NCBI RefSeq assembly: GCF_004353825.1
Contig: NZ_SMNA01000001.1
Coordinates: 554,251 to 618,250 of the forward strand
Length of the DNA: 64,000 nucleotides
Origin: Occultella glacieicola
GTDB taxonomy: Bacteria; Actinomycetota; Actinomycetes; Actinomycetales; Beutenbergiaceae
Reading direction: 5' to 3'
Made by a program: the position numbers and the translations under genes. This document shows, one piece after another, positions 19,766 through 29,162 of the stretch (within the stretch, counting starts at the first letter, position 1; each line of letters begins with the position of its first letter). The notes under the pieces were generated by a model, which worked only from the letters and a program-made list of their open reading frames with translations, was not told where the DNA came from and made no database searches.

Positions 19766-20341
19766 GTGACCACCGACACCACGCCCAAACAGCGACTGGC
19801 CGAACTCGTCAACGAACTGGCCGTGGTGCACGGCCGAGTCACCCTGAGCAGCGGCCGCGAGGCCGACTACTACGTCGACATGCGCCGGGCCACCCTGCAC
19901 CACGAGGCGGCACCACTGATCGGGCACCTGCTCCTGGACGTCCTCGAGGAGGCGGGCTTCGGCCCCGGGGAGATCGACGCCGTCGGCGGACTGACCCTCG
20001 GAGCCGACCCGGTGGTATGCGCGGTCCAGCACGCCGCGGCCAGCCGGGGCCTCGCGCTCGACGCGTTCCTGGTCCGCAAGGAGGCCAAGGGACACGGCAT
20101 GAAGCGACAGGTCGAGGGGCCGGACGTGGCCGGGCGCCGGGTGGTGGTCCTGGAGGACACCTCCACCACCGGCGGCAGCGCCCTGACCGCGGTGGCCGCG
20201 GCGCGTGAGGCCGGCGCGGAGGTGGTGGCGGTGGCGTCGATCGTGGACCGGGACACCGGTGCCCGCGAGGCGATCGACGGGGCAGAACTGCCCTATCTCT
20301 GGGTGCTCTCGGCAGCCGATCTGGGACTCGCGCCCCAGTAG
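19766..20341 (+). CDS. pyrE: Orotate phosphoribosyltransferase
   Basis: A 191-aa enzyme that joins orotate to PRPP in de novo pyrimidine synthesis. The PRPP-binding motif VVVLEDTSTTGGSA and the catalytic loop RKEAKGHGMKRQVEG are visible. The GTG at 19766 is chosen because a -10 TACGAT is 7 nt upstream (leaderless); ATG 19757 would overlap that hexamer. It is followed by a 9-bp hairpin. It is separated from other pyr genes. Confidence 0.95.
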   Translation: MTTDTTPKQRLAELVNELAVVHGRVTLSSGREADYYVDMRRATLHHEAAPLIGHLLLDVLEEAGFGPGEIDAVGGLTLGADPVVCAVQHAAASRGLALDAFLVRKEAKGHGMKRQVEGPDVAGRRVVVLEDTSTTGGSALTAVAAAREAGAEVVAVASIVDRDTGAREAIDGAELPYLWVLSAADLGLAPQ

Positions 20342-20377
20342 TATCGACCGCACGGGGGCCGCACAGGTACCTCGCCG

Positions 20378-20399
20378 CGGAAGGGGCGGACCCCTTCCG
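20378..20399 (+). terminator. Terminator hairpin after pyrE
   Basis: A perfect 9-bp stem, CGGAAGGGG and CCCCTTCCG, with a CGGA loop, 36 nt after the pyrE stop and before the LemA gene. Confidence 0.65.
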
Positions 20400-20427
20400 G
20401 CATCGACGAGTACAGGAGGTGAGCGCC

Positions 20428-21249
20428 ATGGATGCAGGCCTGATCGTCATCCTCATCGTGGTTGCCCTGATTCTGATCGTGGTCATCTGGGCGGTGGCGA
20501 CCTACAACGGGTTCGTCCGGCTCCGGAACCTGGTGCAGGAGGCCTGGCGTCAGATCGACGTCGAGCTGCACCGGCGCTATGACCTGATCCCGAACCTGAT
20601 CGAGACCGTGAAGGGCTACGCAGCCCACGAGCGCGCCGTCTTCGACGAGGTCACCCGCGCCCGCGCCGCGGCCGCGACGCCCGGGGCCACGCCGGCCCAG
20701 CAGGCCGTCCAGGAGGACCAGCTCTCGAACGCGATCGGCCGGCTGTTCGCCGTCGCCGAGGCCTACCCGCAGCTGCGGGCGGCCGAGAACTTCACCCAGC
20801 TCCAGAACGAGCTGACGAACACCGAGGACCGGATCGCCGCGGGCCGCCGGTTCTACAACGCGAACGTGCGGGACCTGAACACCAAGGTCGAGACGTTCCC
20901 GCCCAACATCATCGCGAGCATGTTCAAGTTCTCCCGCGCGGAGTACTTCGAGGTCACGGACCCGGCCGTGCGGACCGCGCCGCGGGTGTCCTTCCAGGAC
21001 ACCCAGGGCAACGTCGGCCAGTACAACCAGAACACCCCGGCCCCGCAGCCGCGCCCGACCGACTCGCCCGTGCAGCCAGGCACCCAGCCCGGCGGTCCCG
21101 GTGCCCCGGGTCAGGGTGGGTCGAGCGGCTACCAGCCGAACAGTTACCAGCCCGGCCAGCCGTTCCAGCAGGGCCCCGGCCAGGGTGGTCAGTACCCCGG
21201 CCAGGGCGGCAGCTACCCCGGCCAGGGCGGTCAGCCCCCGCAGCGCTGA
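20428..21249 (+). CDS. LemA family protein
   Basis: A 273-aa membrane-anchored protein: an N-terminal helix (LIVILIVVALILIVVIWAVA, about 4-23), then the LemA core (RYDLIPNLIETVKGYAAHE, FYNANVRDLNTKVETFPPNIIA) of long helices that lies outside or along the membrane. Residues about 200-273 form a Gly/Gln/Pro tail (QGGQYPGQGG), an unusual extension for LemA. The ATG at 20428 is chosen over GTG 20419 because AGGAGG (20414-20419) is 8 nt upstream. Function of LemA is not settled. Confidence 0.92.
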   Translation: MDAGLIVILIVVALILIVVIWAVATYNGFVRLRNLVQEAWRQIDVELHRRYDLIPNLIETVKGYAAHERAVFDEVTRARAAAATPGATPAQQAVQEDQLSNAIGRLFAVAEAYPQLRAAENFTQLQNELTNTEDRIAAGRRFYNANVRDLNTKVETFPPNIIASMFKFSRAEYFEVTDPAVRTAPRVSFQDTQGNVGQYNQNTPAPQPRPTDSPVQPGTQPGGPGAPGQGGSSGYQPNSYQPGQPFQQGPGQGGQYPGQGGSYPGQGGQPPQR

Positions 21250-21264
21250 CCCGATCGCAGCACG

Positions 21265-21299
21265 GAACGCCCCAGCACCCGCGCGGTGCTGGGGCGTTC
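21265..21299 (+). terminator. Terminator hairpin after lemA
   Basis: A perfect 15-bp stem (GAACGCCCCAGCACC and its complement) with a CGCGC loop, 15 nt after the LemA stop. Confidence 0.8.
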
Positions 21300-21322
21300 G
21301 CCGTCCCAGCGACCCGGGCCCG

Positions 21323-21433
21323 CCGTGGTGAGGGTGCTGTTGTGGCTGCCACTTGCGCTCTCTCGAGCCCGGCGTCCGCGAGTCATCCGTGGTGAGGGTG
21401 CTGTTGTGGCTGCCACTTGCGCTCTCTCGAGCC
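21323..21433. repeat. Two 47-bp perfect direct repeats
   Basis: Copies at 21323-21369 and 21387-21433 are identical over 47 bp and separated by 17 bp. Each contains a small GTGG-CTG-CCAC palindrome and the segment TTGCGCTCTCTCGAG. They fill the gap between the LemA terminator and the convergent HAD gene. No coding frame is convincing. Likely a dispersed intergenic repeat of this genome. Confidence 0.85.
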
Positions 21434-21446
21434 GGATCTGTGCCGG

Positions 21447-22220
21447 CTAGAGCTCGCCGATCAGGTCGGCGATCCCGTCGTGCACCGCGCTCGGCCGGAA
21501 CGGGTAGCCCTCGACCTCGGCCCGCTTCGTCGATCCGGTCAGTACCAGGTACGTGCGCAGGCCCGCCTCCATCCCGGCCACGATGTCGGTGTCCATCCGG
21601 TCCCCGATCATCGCGGTGTGCTCGGAATGGGCCTCGATCCGGTTCATCGCGGTCCGGATCATCACAGGGTTCGGCTTGCCGACGAAGTACGGCTTGCGTC
21701 CGGTCGCGGCCGTGATCATCGCGGCCACGGACCCGGTGGCCGGCAGCGGGCCCTCCGCGGACGGGCCCGTCACGTCCGGGTTCGTGGCGATGAACCGGGC
21801 ACCGGCGGCGACCAGCCGGATCGCCCGCGTGATGGCCGAGAACGAGTAGGTGCGGGTCTCCCCGAGCACGACGTAGTCCGGGTCGGTGTCGGTCAGGGTG
21901 TACCCACGCTCGTACAGCGCCGTGGTCAGCCCGGCCTCGCCGATCACGTAGGCGCTGCCGCCCGGGATCTGATCGGCCAGGAACGTCGCCGTCGCGAGCG
22001 CCGAGGTCCAGATCGAGGACTCCTCGACCTCGATCCCGGAGACGCGCAGCCGGGCGGCCAGGTCGCGCGGGGTGAAGATCGAGTTGTTCGTGAGGATCTG
22101 GAACGGGACCTGCTTCTGGCGCAGGGTGGCGATGAACTCGGGGGCGCCCGGCAGGGCCGACTCCTCGTGGACGAGCACGCCGTCCATGTCGGTCAGCCAG
22201 GCGGTGATCGGTTCGGTCAT
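21447..22220 (-). CDS. HAD-IIA family hydrolase (NagD-like phosphatase)
   Basis: A 257-aa phosphatase. HAD motifs: DMDGVLVHEES (nucleophile Asp), TNNS (motif II), KPNPVMIRTAM (motif III Lys) and MIGDRMDTDIVAG (motif IV acids). Cap type IIA as in NagD. The substrate is probably a nucleoside monophosphate or sugar phosphate, not determined. The ATG at 22220 has AAGGAG 8 nt upstream, so the longer frame is not used. Confidence 0.92.
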   Translation of the reverse strand: MTEPITAWLTDMDGVLVHEESALPGAPEFIATLRQKQVPFQILTNNSIFTPRDLAARLRVSGIEVEESSIWTSALATATFLADQIPGGSAYVIGEAGLTTALYERGYTLTDTDPDYVVLGETRTYSFSAITRAIRLVAAGARFIATNPDVTGPSAEGPLPATGSVAAMITAATGRKPYFVGKPNPVMIRTAMNRIEAHSEHTAMIGDRMDTDIVAGMEAGLRTYLVLTGSTKRAEVEGYPFRPSAVHDGIADLIGEL

Positions 22221-22370
22221 CTCGGTGCTCCTTGCGCGCGTGGCCGGCCTGCCCCCAGCGTAGGCGGTGGAACAGGCCTCCGTGCGCCGAGGCAGGGCCT
22301 CCCGCACGAACCGGGAGGACCTGCCCTCGGTGCGGACCGCCTCGGGCGCGGGCCGGCCTGGCAGCCGAGG

Positions 22371-22376
22371 CATACT
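22371..22376 (+). promoter_or_regulatory. -10 element of TrmH-family gene (leaderless)
   Basis: CATACT sits 7 nt upstream of the GTG at 22384, consistent with a leaderless transcript. Confidence 0.5.
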
Positions 22377-22383
22377 GCCTCAC

Positions 22384-23001
22384 GTGGAGGAGAACGGAGG
22401 GGTCGGCGTCGGCCCGTGGCCCGGCGGACCGGAGCACTGGCCCGACGACCCGCGGCTGGACCCGGAGCTGCTCGCCGCCGGGGACGCCCGCAACGTCGTG
22501 GACCGCTACCGGTACTGGCGCCTGGAGGCGATCGTCGCGGACCTGGACACCCGCCGGCACCCGTTGCACGTCGCGATCGAGAACTGGGGCCGTGACTTCA
22601 ACATCGGCTCCGTGGTCCGCACCGCGAACGCGTTCGCGGTCGCGCAGGTGCACATCATCGGGCGACGGCGGTGGAACCGTCGCGGGGCGATGGTCACCGA
22701 CCGCTACCAGCACCTGCGCCACCACGAGGACATCGAGGCCTTCGCCGTCTGGGCGGCGACCGAGGGCGTCCCGATCGTCGGGGTGGACAACATCGAGGGG
22801 TCCGTCCCGATCGAGGGTCGGACCCTGCCCCGGGCGTGCGTGCTGTTGTTCGGTGAGGAGTCGCAGGGGCTGACGCCGGCCGCGCAGGAGGCCAGCGACG
22901 TGATCGTGCACATCACCCAGTACGGCTCCACCCGGTCCATCAACGCCGGCGCCGCGGCCGCCGTCGCGATGCACCAGTGGATCCTCCAGCACGCCCGCTG
23001 A
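22384..23001 (+). CDS. TrmH family RNA 2'-O-methyltransferase
   Basis: A 205-aa SPOUT methyltransferase. The knot motifs are NFNIGSVVRTANAF-like (GRDFNIGSVVRTAN), LLFGEESQGLTPAAQ and ITQYGSTRSINAGAAAAVAM. It would methylate a tRNA or rRNA ribose; the exact target cannot be read. The GTG at 22384 is preferred over an upstream in-frame ATG because of the -10 hexamer at 22371-22376. It is upstream of fructose-bisphosphate aldolase. Confidence 0.9.
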   Translation: MEENGGVGVGPWPGGPEHWPDDPRLDPELLAAGDARNVVDRYRYWRLEAIVADLDTRRHPLHVAIENWGRDFNIGSVVRTANAFAVAQVHIIGRRRWNRRGAMVTDRYQHLRHHEDIEAFAVWAATEGVPIVGVDNIEGSVPIEGRTLPRACVLLFGEESQGLTPAAQEASDVIVHITQYGSTRSINAGAAAAVAMHQWILQHAR

Positions 23002-23116
23002 CGCCCCACCCGACCGCGCGCCCGGCCGAGCGTCCACGCACGGGGCGCGACCGCCGTCGGGCATGGGATCCGTGGGAGACTTCAGCGACAGCAGAAATCA
23101 AGACACAGGAGAGACC

Positions 23117-24139
<1,023 letters not shown>

Positions 24140-24260
24140 GGGCCTCCGCCCTCGATCCCTCGTCGGTCGGCCCGTTCGCGCCGTCCGGCGGGGGATCTCG
24201 TCGTTCGGTGGCCGACGGCGCAGCATCCGCCGAGCGGGGCGGGTCGCGTTCGGCGGCCGG

Positions 24261-24665
24261 TCAGGCCGGTTCCGGCGGGGGCGCCGCGGAGTTCGTGGCC
24301 GCGGGGGCGGGCTCGTCGGTGTCGACGACGTCCACCATCTCCCCGATCCGGGTCACCTCGAGCAGGAAGCGGACCACGTCCGGCGGCTTGATCATGGTGA
24401 GCCGGCCGGGGGTCCGGCTCGCCAGCCTGGCCAGCAGCGCGATCCCGGAGGAGTCCATGAACGTGACGTGACGGGTGTCCACCTGGACCGGGAGTCCGGC
24501 CGCCTCGGCGTCGGCGACAGCCTCCGTCAGGTCGGCGTTCAGAGACAGGTCGATCTCGCCGGAGAGGATCAGGCGGGTGCATTCGGACTCGAGGAGGGCG
24601 TGTACCGACCCACCGTGATCGGGCACCGAAGACGGCGGGCTGCCCGGGCTGTTAGCGTCTGCCAC
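24261..24665 (-). CDS. STAS domain anti-sigma factor antagonist
   Basis: A 134-aa STAS protein with LSGEIDLSLNADL and the phosphorylation site THVTF-type MDSSGIALLARL (VTFMDSSG). In partner switching the unphosphorylated form sequesters an anti-sigma kinase. A Pro/Ala-rich tail follows the fold. The GTG at 24665 has AGGAGG 5 nt upstream. It is divergent from the SpoIIE-HATPase gene, which is its likely kinase/phosphatase. Confidence 0.88.
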   Translation of the reverse strand: MADANSPGSPPSSVPDHGGSVHALLESECTRLILSGEIDLSLNADLTEAVADAEAAGLPVQVDTRHVTFMDSSGIALLARLASRTPGRLTMIKPPDVVRFLLEVTRIGEMVDVVDTDEPAPAATNSAAPPPEPA

Positions 24666-24747
24666 ACATGCCTCCTCAGGCTGTATAGGGACGGGCTCAC
24701 ACTCGCCGTCCGCCGACAGGTCACACCGTAGACGATGGAGGATGCAG

Positions 24748-26907
24748 GTGACGAATATCCCGTCCCCGGCCGAGGATGTGGAGGTGAGTTTCGGATCGCC
24801 GTCAGGGACTCGCACACGGCAGGTGGCCGGTGGCCGGGACGTGGCCGAGCGTCGGCTCACCGCGGCCCGGGCCGTGGCCGCCGAGACCGTGCTGAACGGC
24901 GATCACGCCGTCGTCGTGATCGGTGTGACCAGCAACGGGCCGGAACTGACGTGGATGAATCCGGCGTTCGAGCGGGCCAGCGGGTACAGCCTCGCCGAGG
25001 CCAAGGCGCGTGACGGGGACATCCTGAGCCCCGGCTACCGGTCGGTGGTGCTGGCCCGGCTGGCCGAACATGCGATGGACCGCGAGCCGTTCCCGATGAC
25101 CCTGCCGACGTTGCGTCCGGACGGCGAGGAGGTGGCCGTGCCCGTGATGATCACTCCGCACTTCGATGGGCGGGACTCGCTGGACTTCTTCGTTGCCGTG
25201 CAGTTCGGCGCGCTCGAGCCGGTCGCCACTCCGTCGCCGGACCTCGGCTACCACTCGAGGCACGCTCTGGAGACCGTTGCCCGGGTCTCCGATATCTTGT
25301 CGCAGGTCGGTGACGACCAGGTGCTGGACGCCATCGGTCGACTGCTCACGCGACACCTGTACCCCTGGTGCGGTTTCTTCGCCGACGACGGTGTCCTCAC
25401 GCCGATCAGCGGCCTCGCCGGTGGCGTGGCCGCCGGGCAGCGGCCGCCGGGGCGGGCGGTGGCCGATCAGGACGATCCCGTCGGCCGGCTGCTGGGGGCC
25501 ACCTTGATGCGGCGCGTCCGCATCGGCGTTGACTCGGTGGAGTCGGCCGGCAGTCCGAGCGCGCAGCTCGTCGAGCACGCCCGCGCGGCGCTCGGCGGAA
25601 CGCTCGCTCCGGGCGGTGAGCTGCTCGTGCTCCCGCTGCTCGGGCGGGGCCGGACCCTCGGGGTCATGGCGGTGGTTCAGCGTGGGGTCGGCGATGACCA
25701 GGAGGAGTCCGAGACCGTCCTGGAACTCGTCGCCCGCCGGGTCGGGCTCGCGATGGACCACTCCCGGCTGTACGAGGCCGAGCACCGGGTCGCCGAGGCC
25801 CTGCAGCGGGCGATGCTGCCCGAACAGGACCAGGTCGACGGACTGGACGTGTGGACGTACTACGCGCCCAACGCCGAGCACGCGCAGGTGGGCGGGGACT
25901 GGTTCGACGTGGTCCACCTGGACGAGCGCACCGTCGCGACCGTGGTGGGGGACGTGGTCGGCCATGACGTGGAGGCGGCCGCCTCGATGGGCCAGCTGCG
26001 GTCCGTGGTGCGAGCGTTCGCGACGGAACTCATCGACCCCGGGACCGTGCTCACGAAGGTGGACGGAATCCTCGAGGGCATGCGGATACCGCGGCCGGCA
26101 TCCCTGGTCTACGCGACGCTCACGCCGGCCGATGAGGAGACCGGCACCTGGGTGCTCGACTACACCCGCGCGGGCCACCTGCCCGGGTTGTTGATCAGCG
26201 GGGGCGAGGTCCGCGACCTCGATGGCGCCCCCGGCCGGCTGATGGGGTTCGGAGGGGCCGAACGCGAGACGGCGACGGTCCGGGTCCGTCCCGGTGACGT
26301 CGTGATGTTCTACACCGATGGACTGGTCGAGCGCCGGTCCCGGACGATCCAGGACGGTGTGCAGCTGGTGCGCGGCATCCTGCAGGAGGCGGCGGCCGCC
26401 GCGACCGGCGCCGCCGATGTGGGCGAGGCGCTGCTGCGCAGGCTGTCCGAGCCGCCCGAGGATGACATCGCCGTCGTCATCATCCGGCTCCCGGAGCCGA
26501 CCGGCCCGGCGGGGGCGCGGAGCCCGAGGCAGGCGCGCTGGCGCCTCTCGTCGGACACCGACTCGGTGCGCATGGCTCGGCGGCTGACCGTCAGTACCTG
26601 CGAGCTCTGGGGGGTGGCCAACGCCGGTGCCGCGGAGCTGGTGGTCGCCGAGCTGGTCTCGAACGCGGTTCTGCACGGGTGGGGCTCGGTGGTCCTGAGT
26701 CTGAAGGATCCGGGGGACGGCCTCCGGATCGAGGTGGAGGACGGCAACCCCGTCCCCCCGACCTCGCTCGAGGTGCACCCCGCGCGGGTCGGCGGCTATG
26801 GCATGCGCATCGTCACTCGGCTGGCCGACTGGGGCTGGCGCCCGTCGGGGGCCGGCAAGGTCGTGTGGGCGCGGATGCGCCAGGAGATCCCGGAAGGCCT
26901 CCTCTAG
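24748..26907 (+). CDS. PAS-GAF-PP2C (SpoIIE) phosphatase with C-terminal HATPase
   Basis: A 719-aa sensor. In order: a PAS-type domain (about 40-155; GPELTWMNPAFERASGYS), a GAF-like domain (about 175-340), a linker helix, a SpoIIE PP2C phosphatase (about 355-580; GGDWFDVV, VVGDVVGHDVEAA, FYTDGLVERR, DDIAVVII) and an RsbW-type HATPase (about 595-715; ELVVAELVSNAVLHG, EVEDGNP, GGYGMRIV). One polypeptide thus carries both the dephosphorylating and the phosphorylating side of a partner switch. GTG 24748 is preferred to ATG 24742 because GGAGG (24737-24741) is 6 nt upstream. STAS genes flank it on both sides. Confidence 0.92.
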   Translation: MTNIPSPAEDVEVSFGSPSGTRTRQVAGGRDVAERRLTAARAVAAETVLNGDHAVVVIGVTSNGPELTWMNPAFERASGYSLAEAKARDGDILSPGYRSVVLARLAEHAMDREPFPMTLPTLRPDGEEVAVPVMITPHFDGRDSLDFFVAVQFGALEPVATPSPDLGYHSRHALETVARVSDILSQVGDDQVLDAIGRLLTRHLYPWCGFFADDGVLTPISGLAGGVAAGQRPPGRAVADQDDPVGRLLGATLMRRVRIGVDSVESAGSPSAQLVEHARAALGGTLAPGGELLVLPLLGRGRTLGVMAVVQRGVGDDQEESETVLELVARRVGLAMDHSRLYEAEHRVAEALQRAMLPEQDQVDGLDVWTYYAPNAEHAQVGGDWFDVVHLDERTVATVVGDVVGHDVEAAASMGQLRSVVRAFATELIDPGTVLTKVDGILEGMRIPRPASLVYATLTPADEETGTWVLDYTRAGHLPGLLISGGEVRDLDGAPGRLMGFGGAERETATVRVRPGDVVMFYTDGLVERRSRTIQDGVQLVRGILQEAAAAATGAADVGEALLRRLSEPPEDDIAVVIIRLPEPTGPAGARSPRQARWRLSSDTDSVRMARRLTVSTCELWGVANAGAAELVVAELVSNAVLHGWGSVVLSLKDPGDGLRIEVEDGNPVPPTSLEVHPARVGGYGMRIVTRLADWGWRPSGAGKVVWARMRQEIPEGLL

Positions 26908-26911
26908 GGCG

Positions 26912-27226
26912 CTAGCACCGGTGGGTGGCGTCGATCTCGAACAGGTCGATGGCCCCCGTCACGCTGAGCACGAACATGTCGCGGTCGCTGGCGCCCCGCA
27001 GGACCGTGGTGCCGCCGCGGCGCCGGACCCGGTCGGCGAGGGTGATCAGCCAGGTCGCCCCGCTGGAGTCCATGAAGCCCATCCCGCAGACGTCCAGGAC
27101 GAGTCGTTCGGAGTCGAGCTGACCAGCCCGGCGCAGGGCCGCCGGAGCGCTCTCGCTCGCGGACAGGTCAAGATCGCCTGTCACGGTGACGAGCGCCTCG
27201 GACGCCGAGGCCGACACATCGATCAC
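26912..27226 (-). CDS. STAS domain anti-sigma factor antagonist
   Basis: A 104-aa STAS protein, just the domain: VTVTGDLDLSASES and GMGFMDSSGATWL with the phospho-acceptor Ser. The GTG at 27226 is chosen because GGGAGG lies 6 nt upstream; an in-frame ATG at 27283 lacks one. It converges on the SpoIIE-HATPase gene with 4 nt between stops and is the second likely substrate of that protein. Confidence 0.88.
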   Translation of the reverse strand: MIDVSASASEALVTVTGDLDLSASESAPAALRRAGQLDSERLVLDVCGMGFMDSSGATWLITLADRVRRRGGTTVLRGASDRDMFVLSVTGAIDLFEIDATHRC

Positions 27227-27353
27227 GCCGGACCTCCCGTCCCGCTCTCGTGCGAGGGTAGTTGCGGTACCGGTGACCCGCATGTCGAGCCCGGCCCACG
27301 CCGTCGGGACCGGCCGGGCCTGGTGATACGCGAGTGGTGCGAGACTGGACCCC

Positions 27354-27764
27354 ATGGCCGAGAATCTGCTGGGTGGCCCCGCGCCCACCCTCCTGCCCGC
27401 CGACCACCCCGACGTCGCGGCGCGTGCCGCGCTCGCGGCAGGCGAGGACCTGCGCGCCGTCGCCGCCCGCCTGCCCGCCGCCAGCTACGCCTGGGGCATG
27501 CTGGCCCGCGAGGCCCTCGCCGCCGGCGACCCGGTCGCCGCCTACGCCTACGCCCGCACGGGCTACCACCGGGGCCTGGACGCGTTGCGCCGGTCCGGCT
27601 GGAAGGGCCACGGGCCGATCCCCGCCGACCACGCACCGAACCAGGGTTTCCTGATCGCGCTGCTCGCGCTCGCGGACGCCGCCGAGCAGATCGGGGAGAC
27701 CGAGGAGGCGCAGCGGTGCCGGACGTTCGCGGACGACTCGGACCCGGCGGCACGCTCCCTCTGA
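27354..27764 (+). CDS. DUF3151 domain-containing protein
   Basis: A 136-aa actinobacterial protein with the DUF3151 signature ARTGYHRGLDALRRSGWKGHGPIP and PNQGFLIALLALA. No function is known. The gene directly precedes purA, 57 nt upstream, its usual neighbour, and is probably cotranscribed with it. Confidence 0.9.
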   Translation: MAENLLGGPAPTLLPADHPDVAARAALAAGEDLRAVAARLPAASYAWGMLAREALAAGDPVAAYAYARTGYHRGLDALRRSGWKGHGPIPADHAPNQGFLIALLALADAAEQIGETEEAQRCRTFADDSDPAARSL

Positions 27765-27821
27765 TCCCAGTAACCTAGCCGGGGGCCCGATACGCGGTTC
27801 CGCGACGAAAGGGACTCTTCG

Positions 27822-29108
27822 ATGCCAGCGGTGGTGGTCCTCGGCGCCCAGTGGGGCGACGAAGGCAAGGGCAAGGCGACCGACCAACTCGGTTCGCGGG
27901 TGGATTACGTCGTCAAGTTCAACGGCGGCAACAACGCCGGCCACACCGTGGTGGTGGGCGACGAGAAGTACGCCCTGCACCTGCTCCCCTCTGGGATCCT
28001 CTCACCCGGCTGCGTGCCGGTCGTCGGCAACGGCGTGGTCGTGGACCTGGAGGTCCTGTTCGAGGAACTCGAGGCGCTCACCTCCCGGGGCGTCGACGTG
28101 TCCCGGCTCCTCATCTCCTCGAGCGCACACGTCATCCCCAGCTACAACCGGACGCTGGACAAGGTCACCGAGCGGTTCCTCGGCAAGCGCCAGATCGGCA
28201 CCACCGGCCGTGGCATCGGCCCCACCTACGCGGACAAGATGAACCGCGTCGGGATCCGCATCTCGGACCTCTTCGACGAGAAGATCCTGCGGGAGAAGGT
28301 CGAGGGCGCCCTGACCCAGAAGAACCAGATCCTGGTCAAGATCTACAACCGGCGGGCCGCGGACGTCGACGCCGTCACCGCCGAGCTGCTCTCCTACGCC
28401 GACCGGGTCCGCCCGATGGTCGCCGACACCTCACTCGTCCTCAACCAGGCGCTCGACGCCGGCAAGACGTTGGTGTTCGAGGCCGGCCAGGCCACCATGC
28501 TCGACGTGGACCACGGCACCTATCCGTTCGTGACCTCCTCCTCGGCCACCGCCGGCGGGGTGTGCACCGGTGCCGGGATCGGCCCGAGCCGGGTGGACCG
28601 GGTGGTCGGCGTCATCAAGGCCTACACCACCCGCGTCGGCGAGGGCCCCTTCCCGACCGAGCTGCACGACGACCTGGGCGAGCACCTGCGCAAGACCGGC
28701 GGCGAGTACGGCGTGACCACCGGCCGCCCACGCCGCACCGGCTGGTACGACGCCGTCATCGCCCGGTACTCCGGCCGGGTCAACGGCCTCACCGACCTGG
28801 TGCTGACCAAGCTCGACGTGCTCACCGGGCAGGAGAAGGTTCCGGTCTGCGTGGCCTACGACGTCGACGGGGTGCGCCACGACGAGATGCCCGTGGACCA
28901 GTCCGCGTTCCACCACGCGAAGCCCGTCTACGAGGAACTGGACGGCTGGTGGGAGGACATCTCGCACTGCCGCACGTTCGAGGAGCTGCCGGTCAACGCC
29001 CAGCGCTACGTGCTCGCCCTGGAGGAGATGTCCGGCACCCGGATCTCCTCCATCGGCGTCGGCCCGGACCGTGAGGCCACGATCGTCCGCCACGACCTCC
29101 TCGACTGA
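27822..29108 (+). CDS. purA: Adenylosuccinate synthase
   Basis: A 428-aa enzyme that makes adenylosuccinate from IMP, GTP and aspartate in AMP synthesis. Motifs: the P-loop [38 protein letters not shown] and the signature [23 protein letters not shown]. Full length. GAAAGGG precedes the ATG. Confidence 0.98.
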   Translation: MPAVVVLGAQWGDEGKGKATDQLGSRVDYVVKFNGGNNAGHTVVVGDEKYALHLLPSGILSPGCVPVVGNGVVVDLEVLFEELEALTSRGVDVSRLLISSSAHVIPSYNRTLDKVTERFLGKRQIGTTGRGIGPTYADKMNRVGIRISDLFDEKILREKVEGALTQKNQILVKIYNRRAADVDAVTAELLSYADRVRPMVADTSLVLNQALDAGKTLVFEAGQATMLDVDHGTYPFVTSSSATAGGVCTGAGIGPSRVDRVVGVIKAYTTRVGEGPFPTELHDDLGEHLRKTGGEYGVTTGRPRRTGWYDAVIARYSGRVNGLTDLVLTKLDVLTGQEKVPVCVAYDVDGVRHDEMPVDQSAFHHAKPVYEELDGWWEDISHCRTFEELPVNAQRYVLALEEMSGTRISSIGVGPDREATIVRHDLLD

Positions 29109-29162
29109 AGCGTCCGGCCCGGACGGCGGGCTCGCCTCGGGCCCCGACGCGCACCGTGGTCG

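Noticed and set aside
21323..21433. CRISPR-like repeats
   Set aside because: Only two copies with a 17-bp spacer and no cas genes nearby.
20293..23064. A 923-codon minus-strand frame across pyrE-lemA-HAD-TrmH
   Set aside because: It runs antisense or out of frame through recognisable genes and has no family motif.
24735..25013. A 92-codon frame starting at the ATG just before the SpoIIE gene
   Set aside because: It overlaps the PAS domain in another frame and is Arg-rich without a match; the ribosome site serves the GTG at 24748.
27341..27346. GAGACT as a -10 for the DUF3151 gene
   Set aside because: It matches TANNNT poorly, so no promoter is claimed.
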